From: Desulfurococcales archaeon
GTDB taxonomy: Archaea > Thermoproteota > Thermoprotei_A > Sulfolobales > AG1
DNA: 53,005 nucleotides
Direction: 5' to 3'
Assembly (NCBI GenBank): GCA_009903825.1
Contig: WYEN01000048.1
Coordinates: 1-53,005 of the forward strand
How positions within the stretch are numbered: the first letter of the stretch is position 1; each line of letters starts with the position of its first letter. The notes under the pieces are model-generated. The model was given only the letters and a program-made list of their open reading frames with translations. It was not told the DNA's origin and searched no databases. This document shows positions 19,101 to 27,106 of the stretch, in pieces. Position numbers and translations under genes: made by a program.

Positions 19101-19795
19101 TCTTCATCAATTAATTCTTCAACTTCTTTTCTAAGCTTTTCATCAACACCAATCATTTTAAGAACATAATCAATACTCTTACTCTTTCTAAGAAAACTAT
19201 CTACATCATCAACAAATACTATGTCAACTCTCTGATTATGTATCTCAGGTCTTTTTATAAGACTCATAGTTGTTGTTACAAGTATTTTTGCATTATTAAT
19301 CTTTTCTAGTTGCTCTCTTCTCTCCTGATCTTTAAGATATGAGTGATAAGAAAATACAATAAGATCTTTTGCGCCAAGCATGTTTATAAGTTCATTTATT
19401 TTCTCAGTGACCTGATGAGCCAGTAAACTTGTTGGAAGTAGATAAAGAACCCTCTTATTCATTTTATATGCAGCATATACTCCCAGAATAATTTGTGCAG
19501 TAGTCTTTCCACTTCCAGTAGGCGCTAACATTGCAAAACTCTCTTGATCAAAAAATCTTCTGGCCCAAAGTCTCTGAAGACTCCACATAGGAGCCTTAAC
19601 ATACTCAAGAAATACTCTATTGATCTCTTCTACTAGCCTCTCTTTAGAAAAAATATGTTTTAGATAACCATCTCTGACGATGTCTTTATCATCAGGCATA
19701 CATTTTTTACATGCAAGACCTTTCTCAAGTCTCTCGCTGTTAATATCTTCGATATCACAGTTTGGGCATAAAGATTTGAATATTGCTCTGATCAT
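16142..19795 (-). CDS. rgy: Reverse gyrase (second copy)
   Basis: This second full-length reverse gyrase has 1217 residues. Features in order: N-terminal zinc finger (C-P-N-C and C-K-K-C), Walker A A-P-T-G-S-G-K-T-T, motif II V-D-D-V-D-S, A-S-G-R-T-S-R, topoisomerase start V-E-S-P-N-K-A-R-T, zinc finger C-M-N-C-G and C-P-Y-C-G, and catalytic Y940 in I-T-Y-H-R-T-D-S. It is clearly paralogous to the copy at 9751-13425 but quite diverged, so this is an old duplication. Crenarchaea often keep two reverse gyrases with different temperature or salt behaviour (TopR1 and TopR2 in Sulfolobus); I cannot tell from sequence alone which copy corresponds to which. A TATATAAAA box lies about 20 bases before the ATG, inside the intergenic gap after corA. 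Confidence 0.96.
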   Translation of the reverse strand: MIRAIFKSLCPNCDIEDINSERLEKGLACKKCMPDDKDIVRDGYLKHIFSKERLVEEINRVFLEYVKAPMWSLQRLWARRFFDQESFAMLAPTGSGKTTAQIILGVYAAYKMNKRVLYLLPTSLLAHQVTEKINELINMLGAKDLIVFSYHSYLKDQERREQLEKINNAKILVTTTMSLIKRPEIHNQRVDIVFVDDVDSFLRKSKSIDYVLKMIGVDEKLRKEVEELIDEERGLRKLIKSEPDKYEEELKRIISRKTEIRRREFGQIIVSGATQTTKKTRRILMLETLLGFSVGRRIEVGRKVVDAFIEPEDERSLEQIIVDVIRRLGTGGLVYVPLDKGSDYAEALEKILVENGIKAKNFTKSSRKIFEAFVSGEYDVLIGIASSRSPLVRGIDLPERVRYAVFAGVPKFKIKIDINEFHPTKWLILLNSIRDIIPREYQDEIDFIVGSLSNLRYLRKEDLEKIREAVKNGQTLEGFLEYARRNAERTLRFFERILSDKNILEAMRKSPYISLSEKRGEYVFVVPDVAAYIQASGRTSRLFAGGVTQGLSILIIDDVKAFNALMREMRWYIDEVSWIRFKDLDLDDLIRKIDLDRERVRMIRSGKAIGEFKDLIKTRLFIVESPNKARTIGRIFGRPVQRAFMDLQTYETVIEDSLLIITASGGHVLDLSMREGLFGVLIEKDVSNENIKSFVPVYTVLKKCMNCGRTVPEEAVKCPYCGSTVFRSVKNSINALRLLASQVDEVIIGTDPDSEGEKIAWDLYLLLKPFNKNIKRARFHEVTRKGILEALRNLEDINENMVKAQIVRRIEDRWIGYSLSPVLWREFNKNYLSAGRVQTPVLGFVVERSREASKKIELITIETEDGLKFIVKAPRGTYNKLIERGYVEVKDLVVKEEIVNPPPPFTTDTMLVAVTSALKISADKAMNIAQKLFEMGLITYHRTDSTTVSTFGIGIAKDYISNIFGEEYFVPRRWEMPGAHEGIRPTRPFDVHRLKTLIAAGIIKLQAPLTEEDLKVYDMIFRRFMASQMPPATVKRISFKLVVGDFEQEFSYITEILKPGFTLMTPMPIMKIEIIEGRKMLKNVARRLVGEKPLYTYSDLVSLMKDQGIGRPSTYATIIETLRRRGYIIEPPKARSRLVATKLGEEVYEYLSKNYSQYVSVNRTRELEKKMDLVEEGKADYTQLLNELYEEINEIITDAVYNKKVEYPNLNTDLIKY

Positions 19796-19825
19796 GATCT
19801 TTTATACCATTTTATATAGTATTTG

Positions 19826-20809
19826 TTAGAGAAATTTAATTTTTCTCAATATCAGATAAGGAAGCCACATTGAAATAAAGATCATGATTAGAGCCATAGG
19901 ATATCCATAGGGCAGCCTCAGTTCAGGCATATTCCAAGGAGATACCGAAGTATCAAAATTCATTCCATATATAGATGCTATAAGCGTCGGAGGCATTAGG
20001 ATCAAAGTTATTGCAGTAAGTTTTTTCATAATTTGATTAATTTTGTAAGAGGCGTATGCTATGTCTATATCGATCATGCTGATCATAAGATCTCTTAATA
20101 TCTCCAAGGTTTCGATTAATGAAGAAATCTCGATCCTTAGATAATAGATCTCTTCTTTATTAATAAGATCCTTATCTAGTATATGTATTGAGTTCTCTAG
20201 TTTTATGACAAGATCTCTGAGTCGAATAAGATCTTTATTAATTTTTATAATGGATCTTTTCATGCTAAAGATCTTTCTAGCCATAACTCTATCTTTGATT
20301 ATAACCTCATCACTCTCCCAAATAAGATCCTCTAGATCCTCAAGTCTCTCTCTCAAGATGTTAATATTATTTTGATAAAGATCTATTTCTAGCTCAAGTA
20401 GTCTATTTATTACTCTCCAATTTTCTCTAGCAGTTGTTCTTTTCATGATCTTTATAAATTCTCTAACAAATGATTCTTTTAAAAAACTTTCATATAAAAC
20501 AATGATTCTTCTGCCATAAGTTATTAAAAAGATCTTTCCGTAACGATCTGAGTTTTTCTCAGGAGCTAACACACCTATGATAACATCTCTTTCATTATAT
20601 TCATCATAAAAGAAGTCTACGCCCCACTCAATATAGCCTTTTATCTCTCTAATAACTTGTTTATCATCTATAAAAGTCTCTAAAGTTCTCTCAGAGATCT
20701 CTAGATCTCCAATGATTAGACAAAGATCTTCTTTACAAACATTTGGATCTATTCTTTCTATAGGAACATCTTCTTCTATAAAATCTTTTCTTATTACCGT
20801 TATCTTCAT
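19826..20809 (-). CDS. corA: CorA-family divalent cation transporter
   Basis: CorA forms pentameric channels for Mg2+, and related members carry Co2+, Ni2+ or Zn2+. The protein has the typical plan: a cytoplasmic alpha/beta domain, long charged helices, and two C-terminal membrane helices with the signature Y-G-M-N-F at the end of the first. The basic C-terminus (R-K-I-K-F-L) is normal. An ATG at 20809 is preceded by GAGGT about seven bases upstream, which fixes the start; the in-frame TTG just before it is unlikely. The 290 bases upstream contain structured sequence of IS origin rather than an obvious riboswitch. Confidence 0.9.
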   Translation of the reverse strand: MKITVIRKDFIEEDVPIERIDPNVCKEDLCLIIGDLEISERTLETFIDDKQVIREIKGYIEWGVDFFYDEYNERDVIIGVLAPEKNSDRYGKIFLITYGRRIIVLYESFLKESFVREFIKIMKRTTARENWRVINRLLELEIDLYQNNINILRERLEDLEDLIWESDEVIIKDRVMARKIFSMKRSIIKINKDLIRLRDLVIKLENSIHILDKDLINKEEIYYLRIEISSLIETLEILRDLMISMIDIDIAYASYKINQIMKKLTAITLILMPPTLIASIYGMNFDTSVSPWNMPELRLPYGYPMALIMIFISMWLPYLILRKIKFL

Positions 20810-20879
20810 CAATTAAACCTCTTAATTTTAGACACTTAATATTTTTAAGTTTCTCAGAGAGACATCTGTTGCATGATAA

Positions 20880-21025
20880 GATGTATAATGTTTTAAAGGC
20901 TTTAGGCATCCTGTCAGGGTGCCTCGATGCTTCTAGGGGAGATCCGAAGCATTTCTTCCCAGCCTGATGATCATTATAGAATCATTAATCCCCCGCCAGA
21001 GGGCTGACACCTGAAATTCCGGCAT
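20880..21025 (+). mobile_element. Orphan tnpB-3'-end-like structured sequence (IS605-type remnant or guide-RNA-like)
   Basis: This gene-free stretch holds three potential hairpins on the + strand: GGCATCCT-GTC-AGGGTGCC (20905-20923), ATGCTTC...GAAGCAT (20927-20952), and CCC(CC)-GCCA-(G)AGGG near 20989-21003. The last lies in a segment, CATTAATCCC onward, that matches the end of the tnpB element at 350-377 at nearly every base. The frame here does not encode TnpB. It is either the decayed right end and scaffold of an IS605-type element or a stand-alone RNA related to it. The GC-rich terminal palindrome of the first copy is missing; only CCGG remains at the equivalent place. Confidence 0.5.
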
Positions 21026-21099
21026 AGAAAAAGATGATCTACTATAGAGTTGAAAGAAGAGAAGTCATAAAAGATTTAAAGAGATTTTAAATTATGATC

Positions 21100-21810
21100 T
21101 TATACTGAAGATCTTTTTTTCTCAGCATATTCTTTAATTCTTCCTTCATGTAAAAAGATTAATTTATCTGCGTAATCTATGATCCTAGGGTCGTGAGACA
21201 CCATGATTATTGCTGTGTTAAAATCCTCTCTAATCCTTTTAAAAAGATCCATTATTATTCTAGTGTTCTCCCAATCTAGATTTGCTGTAGGCTCGTCCGC
21301 TAATAAGACGCTTGGTGTGTTCACTAATGCTCTTGCAATAGCGACTCTCTGTCTCTCACCACCACTTAATTTATTCACTAATGCTCTTGCTCTACCATAT
21401 ATACCTACATACTCTAAGATCTCTTTCACAGCTGATTCTCTCTTCTCTCTAGGAGTTCCTGCTATAAGAAGAGGCATCTCCACATTATCCCATACACTAA
21501 ACTCCTCAATTAATCCATAGTCCTGCGGAATATATCCCACGATAGTGTTTCTGATGAGAGCCAGCCCTTCCTCATCTAACATTGTAAGCTCATATCCATC
21601 AACAATTACAGATCCTTTGTCAGGTCTTTCTAAACCTGCAATGATCTTTAGAAGAGTAGTCTTTCCAGAGCCGGAGGGTCCATGGACAAGAATTATTTCT
21701 CCACGTCTTATATCAAGACTTATACCTCTAAGCGCCTCAACCACCATCTCTCTAGATCTATAGATCTTCCATACGTCTCTTAGAATGACAACATAATCAT
21801 CTTCTCTCAT
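21100..21810 (-). CDS. ABC transporter ATP-binding protein, LolD/MacB type
   Basis: This is an ATPase subunit of 236 residues with Walker A G-P-S-G-S-G-K-T at 44-51, signature L-S-G-G-E-R-Q at 148-154, Walker B V-L-L-A-D-E-P-T at 168-175 and a switch His in V-S-H-D. The D-E-P-T-A-N-L-D sequence and the overall length fit the LolD/MacB/FtsE group, which partners FtsX-like permeases. It lies 134 bases downstream of two membrane-protein genes on the same strand that look like such permeases. A TATA-rich stretch near 21855-21877 suggests it also has its own promoter. The substrate is unknown. Confidence 0.92.
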   Translation of the reverse strand: MREDDYVVILRDVWKIYRSREMVVEALRGISLDIRRGEIILVHGPSGSGKTTLLKIIAGLERPDKGSVIVDGYELTMLDEEGLALIRNTIVGYIPQDYGLIEEFSVWDNVEMPLLIAGTPREKRESAVKEILEYVGIYGRARALVNKLSGGERQRVAIARALVNTPSVLLADEPTANLDWENTRIIMDLFKRIREDFNTAIIMVSHDPRIIDYADKLIFLHEGRIKEYAEKKRSSV

Positions 21811-21944
21811 ATATCTTTTCCTGAAATAAATTTTGAAAACTTAAGATATAACTGCTATATAAATAAAACTTTATATATACAGCGGGAACAAATGATCTTG
21901 ATTATAAAAGTAGTCAAATGATCTTATAGATCTCTGTGAAAATT

Positions 21945-22334
21945 CTAAGAAAGTGTTTCTAAAGCAATTCTTCTGTTCAGATATATATGCAACAATATTG
22001 TGGGCAGTATAATCCATGATAATATTATGTCAAACAACATAAAGATGTATAATGGTGTTAGAGATATTAAACTCATTAATATAATGATGATACTAAAGAT
22101 CTTTTGATCTGCTCCACATATTTTAAGCACTCTATATATCCTCTTCATAGGATCTCTCACAGTATAAAGAGATAATATGCTTAACAATAATGAGACCAGG
22201 CTATTATATAAAGGATCTCCCCCTCCTGACAAATAGATCATGAGAGATGACGAGATCGATGATAATATTATTACTATGTAAAGATATTTTTTGAACCATA
22301 TACTTATAATTTTTATGTATAGCTCAACGCTCAT
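21945..22334 (-). CDS. Small membrane protein, possible half FtsX-like permease
   Basis: The product has 129 residues and about four membrane helices. The segment R-V-L-K-I-C-G-A-D-Q-K-I-F resembles the 'L-x-x-x-G-A-x-x-x-x-I' signature that follows the first core helix in FtsX/MacB permeases, so it could be a short permease lacking the extracytoplasmic domain. It starts five bases after the end of the 552-residue membrane protein and was probably once, or still is, its partner. The family assignment is an inference from pattern and context. Confidence 0.6.
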   Translation of the reverse strand: MSVELYIKIISIWFKKYLYIVIILSSISSSLMIYLSGGGDPLYNSLVSLLLSILSLYTVRDPMKRIYRVLKICGADQKIFSIIIILMSLISLTPLYIFMLFDIILSWIILPTILLHIYLNRRIALETLS

Positions 22335-22339
22335 AAAAT

Positions 22340-23998
22340 TTACACCCTCATGATGACAGTTTTAACAAAGCCTTCCAACCTGCTTATAAGAAGTCTAGAT
22401 ACGCTGGTCAAAACCTCTGGAGGAAGATCCTCAGCACTCCAAGGCTCCATATATATAGACAGCTTATATCTCTCGCCAAGATCTTTCTCGAGAGTAATAT
22501 AAAGATCTATGCCGATCCCTATGGTTTTTCTGTAGATAAGTCTGAGTAAAAGCCTATAAACATCTTTTAGATAAGATCTATGAGCCTCTAATATTCCAAA
22601 AAACTCATCTCTCTCGAAGATGCGAATCATATCATCTAACGTTTTCATAGGCTCAATTCTCTCAAAAATATATGTGCTATAGACTTTGGCAGGCAATTTC
22701 TCGACGTGATATATAGATTTTTCTGACAAAACTCTCCATAGATATATAGTAGAAATTATTATGCCTAGGATTCCTCCGAAAAGAATTGAAAGAGAGATAG
22801 TTATGTTAGTAATATCTGGGATCTTACGAATGACATTTATTAGATATGATGAGAGAGATGATAATGATATAATAAATAAACCGTATAAAGGAAATATGAT
22901 TAAAAGAGATCTTCTGGAGATCCAGTCAGTCCCGCCGGAGTATAGAGTAGACTCTAAATATTTGACAAAACTCTCCTCATAGATCTTTATATACAAGATA
23001 AATACAGAACTTATGAAGACTATTGTCAGAAAGATATGTTGCAACAGCTGATATATAAAAGATGTATAAGACACTTCATAAACTATGACCTTATCATTTA
23101 GTGCAATTACTGCTTTTATTATTTTCTCTGACTCATAAGATTTTTTTATCCAATCAATTAAAAAGTTCTCTGAAATATCTCTATTTAAAGTTAAAATAGC
23201 TTTAATAGGTTCTTCAGATGTTTTATTCAAAAGATCTTTTGTAAAAAGATTCTCTGAATTTAATATGACAAGGATCTTTGGAGTAAAATAAAATCCCATG
23301 ATCTCATAAGATCTATATTCAAAAAGATCATTTAAAGTATAAATTTTATTGATAAGATCAGGATCCTTTATATACGTCTGAGATGATATATTTATCCTAA
23401 GAATGTTGTCTTCATAATAAAGATCTCCAGATCCTTGAATATCTCTGCCAAGAATCGTCACGTTATTTGATGAACAGATCTCCTTAAGAAACATGTTGCG
23501 TAGAATAGTCTGTTCATTTAGACATCTGATTATGATCAAATCGTTAGAGACGATCATGTTCTTTTGATCAGGTCCGTATCTGATCACTATAGGCTTCTCC
23601 AGATATATCGAGTAGAGAAACAAGACTGGAGTACCGATCTTGTGAATATCAAGATCTTTTATATCGCCCTCGATCACTATTATCTTATCTATAGAACCTG
23701 TGTTTTTATAAAAACTGGCTTGTAGTTCACTAGATAAGTGCCATGTGGCTATTGATAATCCTGTGAGTATTATTATAATGATTATAATGAGAGAGAATAT
23801 TTTAAATAGAAACATTTTAAATTGAATATAAATCATCTTTAATCTCGTGCTTACTGAGAAGTTTAAAATATCTCTTAAAAATATCTCCGTAAGATCTCTG
23901 CCAACAGCCTCTTTATATGCTGAGGATCTTTTTAATAAAATAATTGTCAAGATCAATATTATGACGTATATTACTAAATAGAATATCTCAAGCCACAT
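22340..23998 (-). CDS. FtsX/MacB-like ABC permease with a large external domain
   Basis: The protein has 552 residues. One helix lies at the extreme N-terminus (5-22), another at about 62-85, then an extracytoplasmic region of about 230 residues. Three helices follow near 317-336, 361-382 and 392-415, with a charged cytosolic tail of about 135 residues. The last three helices with L-Y-S-G-G-T-D-W-I-S between the first two resemble the FtsX core. The added N-terminal helix and the cytosolic tail are not usual for FtsX proteins. With the 129-residue protein and the ABC ATPase downstream it probably forms an exporter or a membrane-remodelling complex. Its start lies four bases after the OPT gene. 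Confidence 0.6.
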   Translation of the reverse strand: MWLEIFYLVIYVIILILTIILLKRSSAYKEAVGRDLTEIFLRDILNFSVSTRLKMIYIQFKMFLFKIFSLIIIIIIILTGLSIATWHLSSELQASFYKNTGSIDKIIVIEGDIKDLDIHKIGTPVLFLYSIYLEKPIVIRYGPDQKNMIVSNDLIIIRCLNEQTILRNMFLKEICSSNNVTILGRDIQGSGDLYYEDNILRINISSQTYIKDPDLINKIYTLNDLFEYRSYEIMGFYFTPKILVILNSENLFTKDLLNKTSEEPIKAILTLNRDISENFLIDWIKKSYESEKIIKAVIALNDKVIVYEVSYTSFIYQLLQHIFLTIVFISSVFILYIKIYEESFVKYLESTLYSGGTDWISRRSLLIIFPLYGLFIISLSSLSSYLINVIRKIPDITNITISLSILFGGILGIIISTIYLWRVLSEKSIYHVEKLPAKVYSTYIFERIEPMKTLDDMIRIFERDEFFGILEAHRSYLKDVYRLLLRLIYRKTIGIGIDLYITLEKDLGERYKLSIYMEPWSAEDLPPEVLTSVSRLLISRLEGFVKTVIMRV

Positions 23999-24002
23999 GA
24001 TC

Positions 24003-25766
24003 TCAGCCGCTCAAGATGCTTGTAAGTATATATGTGGGTATGGAGAGGCCGCAGCCTACTAAAAAAGCTATTGAATAGATCACAAGTCTCTCTTGAGCTT
24101 CTACGCCGAAGTTTGAGATATACCATCTTATGAAAGATCCTATGGCGAACAATATGCCGTAATCTGGTGTGAGAGAGATTCCTATTATAAATGGTATAGG
24201 CGATATTTTAATAGGTGTCAGAGCTCCTAAAGCTAATATGAATATCATGTATAAAGCTCCTATAACTACTCCTCCTCCTATTGTAGAGAGATCTAGCTGA
24301 CCCTTATAGATCATTATAGACCAGTTTACATATGGGAGCCATCTTAATAATGAGAATGAGGAGGATTCAAAGCCGAAAATTTTTATAAGAGATATGCCAT
24401 AGAACATTGTTATTAAAAGACCTAATATGAAAGATATTGTGAATATCATTAGAAGTCTCACAAGATTTATACCGCTCATTCTAGAAAGTTTTATCACATT
24501 AGTTGATGCTCCGCTTAAGCTTCCAGGCATGGGAATGCCTAAGTAATGATCCATAAAGACGTATGGCGCAAAACCTCTAAAGCCTGTGAGATATAGATAG
24601 ACCGTATTAAAAGGATAAAGAGATTGTGCCGCGATACCTGCTTCTCCTATTGCTATTGTGGTTAGAATTATAAGCATAGGTAGAAGAATTAATACCCATA
24701 TAATTGAAAATATTATATATCTGATATCTATCGATTCTACATAAGGTATTGTCGCCAGAAATAATGAGAGAAACCCTATGTACATTACGATCGTAAGAAG
24801 TCTTTCTCCACTTTGTCTCAAGATTTTAAATAAAATAATAATGATGTCTTTCATTTTATAAAGATATGTAATCCCTAAGATCATGACGCTGCCGAATATC
24901 ACTGAGGCCAAATACCATGAAGATCTGAAGATTATATTATCTATAGAAGTGTCTCTGCCTATAGAATAGAATGAGAGATAAGCTCCTAGAGGTAATATCA
25001 GGAGAGACGTCAATATACTGCTTAGAGATATACTTACTGATGCTCTCACAGGAAGTATTATTGCTAAAGAGAGCATGATAAATGATATTGATATATTAAA
25101 CACAGAGCCTTTTATAAAAATATTAAGCGAAGGACTCAGATCTATAGAGGGAGTTCCTGTGTAAAAAATTAGATACTGAGACACTAAACCTATCATCATG
25201 ATGATGAAGACTTCTCTAAACGTTTTTATTCTACTTAAAAAACCTGATGTCATAAATGATATGATAGACAAGGGATACGGCAGATTCATTTTATCGACAA
25301 ATACATGTCTATAAATATATGCCAATACTACCCCGGAAAGACTTAATAATCCTACATAGACATATGTGGTCGTATATGGACAAAATATTTTTAAAAAACA
25401 CGATTCAGAATTATAAAGCCATTTAGGAAAATCAGTTCCATGAAATATATATGTGTATACAAACCATGTGTAAGCATTAGTAATAAGCATCCCAGATGTT
25501 ATTATAGTTGCAAAAGACATTCCATAGGCTGCTACACTGCCTACAACAAGTTCTGTGAGAGAGGCCTCTTTCCCAAGGATTAATCTTACTATGACTGGAG
25601 ACACAAGAATGCTCAGCTCGGCAGTGGTATAACCTGTCGTGGCATATCCATATGTATCTGCCAGACCCATTAAAAGACCTGTTAAAAGACCTGCGATCAT
25701 TCCTCTTCTAAAAGGATCTTTCGTCGTAGAGTTATGACCAGATTTCTCAATCATATTATCCTTCAA
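24003..25766 (-). CDS. OPT-family (oligopeptide/metal-chelate) transporter
   Basis: The 587-residue protein has about 14-16 predicted membrane helices. Recognisable OPT-family features are the first helix region with G-L-A-D-T-Y-G-Y-A-T-T-G and a following E-L-V-V-G-S-V-A-A segment, L-P-Y-P-L-S after the fourth or fifth helix, and P-I-P-F-I-I-G-I-S-L-T-P near the end. OPT proteins use ion gradients to import oligopeptides or metal-siderophore complexes. It is the first gene of a run that continues with the FtsX-like proteins and the ABC ATPase, four bases apart from the next gene. The family call is by overall pattern; the substrate cannot be read. Confidence 0.72.
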   Translation of the reverse strand: MKDNMIEKSGHNSTTKDPFRRGMIAGLLTGLLMGLADTYGYATTGYTTAELSILVSPVIVRLILGKEASLTELVVGSVAAYGMSFATIITSGMLITNAYTWFVYTYIFHGTDFPKWLYNSESCFLKIFCPYTTTYVYVGLLSLSGVVLAYIYRHVFVDKMNLPYPLSIISFMTSGFLSRIKTFREVFIIMMIGLVSQYLIFYTGTPSIDLSPSLNIFIKGSVFNISISFIMLSLAIILPVRASVSISLSSILTSLLILPLGAYLSFYSIGRDTSIDNIIFRSSWYLASVIFGSVMILGITYLYKMKDIIIILFKILRQSGERLLTIVMYIGFLSLFLATIPYVESIDIRYIIFSIIWVLILLPMLIILTTIAIGEAGIAAQSLYPFNTVYLYLTGFRGFAPYVFMDHYLGIPMPGSLSGASTNVIKLSRMSGINLVRLLMIFTISFILGLLITMFYGISLIKIFGFESSSFSLLRWLPYVNWSIMIYKGQLDLSTIGGGVVIGALYMIFILALGALTPIKISPIPFIIGISLTPDYGILFAIGSFIRWYISNFGVEAQERLVIYSIAFLVGCGLSIPTYILTSILSG

Positions 25767-25840
25767 GAAATCCTAAGAAAATATTAATAAAAATTTTTGT
25801 TAATAAAAGATCAAACGGTTCGTGAATTCATCATTTTATC

Positions 25841-26050
25841 TCAGACAACCCAGCCTCTATCATCAATGTAACTTATGTTTTCAAAAAATATGAATTTTAC
25901 TTCTTCTCTTTCTTTTTCGAAGATTTCTTTTCTTCTTTCTCTTTCTTCTCTGAAGTCTCTGATTTCTTCTCCTCTAAACCCATGAAAATAGTTGTTCTCT
26001 GTCTGCCTCCCATTAATCTCTCCATTAATATTATTAGTGGAATTAGACAT
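25841..26050 (-). CDS. Small Glu/Arg-rich protein of unknown function
   Basis: The product has 69 residues: an Asn-rich polar start, a dense Glu/Arg/Lys run at about 27-50 likely to be helical or coiled coil, and a conserved-looking hydrophobic and aromatic end (I-S-Y-I-D-D-R-G-W-V-V). I do not recognise a family. A TTTAAA box about 22 bases before the ATG would fit a leaderless gene. Without it the interval 25767-26206 would be a 440-base gap, unusually long for this window. It could still be chance. Confidence 0.42.
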   Translation of the reverse strand: MSNSTNNINGEINGRQTENNYFHGFRGEEIRDFREERERRKEIFEKEREEVKFIFFENISYIDDRGWVV

Positions 26051-26206
26051 ATATAATTTCTCATTTAAACAAAGGTCATTAAGATCTTTTGATACTTATC
26101 TGATAAAAACTTTTGATCTTGTATAATGATAATAACATAACATATTCATAAGAACATGAAAATGTCTTATTATAAGAGTTTTTATCCTTAGTAATTGGAT
26201 GCTCAC

Positions 26207-27106
26207 ATGTCGTCATCTGACGACCTTGTGATCTCTAGAAAAGAGTTTAAATCTAGTGATAATAGTAGCGAGGTAACAATTAATATTGCTGTGCCTCACA
26301 TGAGACTTATGTACAGATCTAAGAAAGAGAATATGAAACGTATTAGTGAGCTGGTCAAACAGTCTAAAGAAGAGAACAATATCCACATATTTCTGATTCC
26401 TAGCGGTTTTACAGGAGGTCCTTTCTTAGAACATCGAAGAGTATCTATAAATATGATAAAAAAGATCTCGGAGAGAATACCTGGTCAGCTTACTTCAGAG
26501 TTAAAAGATATAGCTAGAGAAAACAATGTGTATCTTATAACAGGAGGTTTCTATGAGAAGGCCGGCCCCAGAATTTTTATTTCATCTGTTGTTATATCAC
26601 CTTTTCAAGAGGATATTATATATAGATATAGAAAAATGAACCTAGGCGAAGACGAGCTGAGCATAATATCAGCTGGTAAAGAACCTTGTGTCATAGAGAT
26701 CTCTGGATTAAGAATAGGAATCTTGTTAGAAGAAGATCTTTTTGTTCCAGATATTGCCAGAGCACTTGCATTAAACAGATCTGATCTTTTGATCATATTC
26801 AGCAAATTAAGCAATAGATTTTCTGAGATAATAAAGTATCTAGCCATTGCTAGAGCTGTTGAAAACAATATACCGGTGATCAATATAGGCGGACTTCTTA
26901 ATATAGCAGGTGACGAGATTATTAATGTGAAAACTTTCATCGTCAAAAGTAATGGAAGTATAGAAGGAGAAAGCGATGAAGATGAAGAGATATTCTATAT
27001 GACAGTCAGATTAAAAGATCCTGCGAGGAGAGGCATTAAAAAGATCCCTGGAATGGAAGTGTCTAGAAACGTCATAAAATATATAAGAAGAAATAAACTG
27101 TTATGA
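26207..27106 (+). CDS. Nitrilase-fold protein lacking catalytic residues (probable pseudo-enzyme)
   Basis: The whole chain aligns with carbon-nitrogen hydrolases, but the Glu-Lys-Cys triad is broken. The Glu in the family's F-P-E is Ser (L-I-P-S, residue 66). The Lys remains in Y-R-K-M-N-L (143). The Cys of G-x-x-I-C-Y-D is Glu (G-I-L-L-E-E-D, 175). Structural elements around it are preserved: R-A-L-A-L-N-R-S-D-L-L-I-I, and A-R-A-V-E-N-N-I-P-V-I-N. No frameshift is present, so it is maintained as a protein and may have a binding or regulatory role. An ATG at 26207 or a TTG at 26195 could be the start; TTATTATAAG at 26168-26177 is the likely TATA box. The stop abuts the convergent RHH gene. 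Confidence 0.8.
   Translation: MSSSDDLVISRKEFKSSDNSSEVTINIAVPHMRLMYRSKKENMKRISELVKQSKEENNIHIFLIPSGFTGGPFLEHRRVSINMIKKISERIPGQLTSELKDIARENNVYLITGGFYEKAGPRIFISSVVISPFQEDIIYRYRKMNLGEDELSIISAGKEPCVIEISGLRIGILLEEDLFVPDIARALALNRSDLLIIFSKLSNRFSEIIKYLAIARAVENNIPVINIGGLLNIAGDEIINVKTFIVKSNGSIEGESDEDEEIFYMTVRLKDPARRGIKKIPGMEVSRNVIKYIRRNKLL

Noticed and set aside
20964-21014. Possible C/D box small RNA (TGATGA ... CTGA)
   Set aside because: The C box is preceded by C rather than a purine, no internal D'/C' pair is found, and the stretch is better explained by its match to the tnpB 3' end.
20813-21099. Riboswitch for the corA gene
   Set aside because: The hairpins match an IS605-type right end on the opposite strand, and no known Mg2+ riboswitch pattern is visible.
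21889-21925. Direct repeat CAAATGATCTT, two copies 26 bases apart
   Set aside because: Short and built around the over-represented GATCTT; position before the ABC gene is suggestive but not enough to call an operator.
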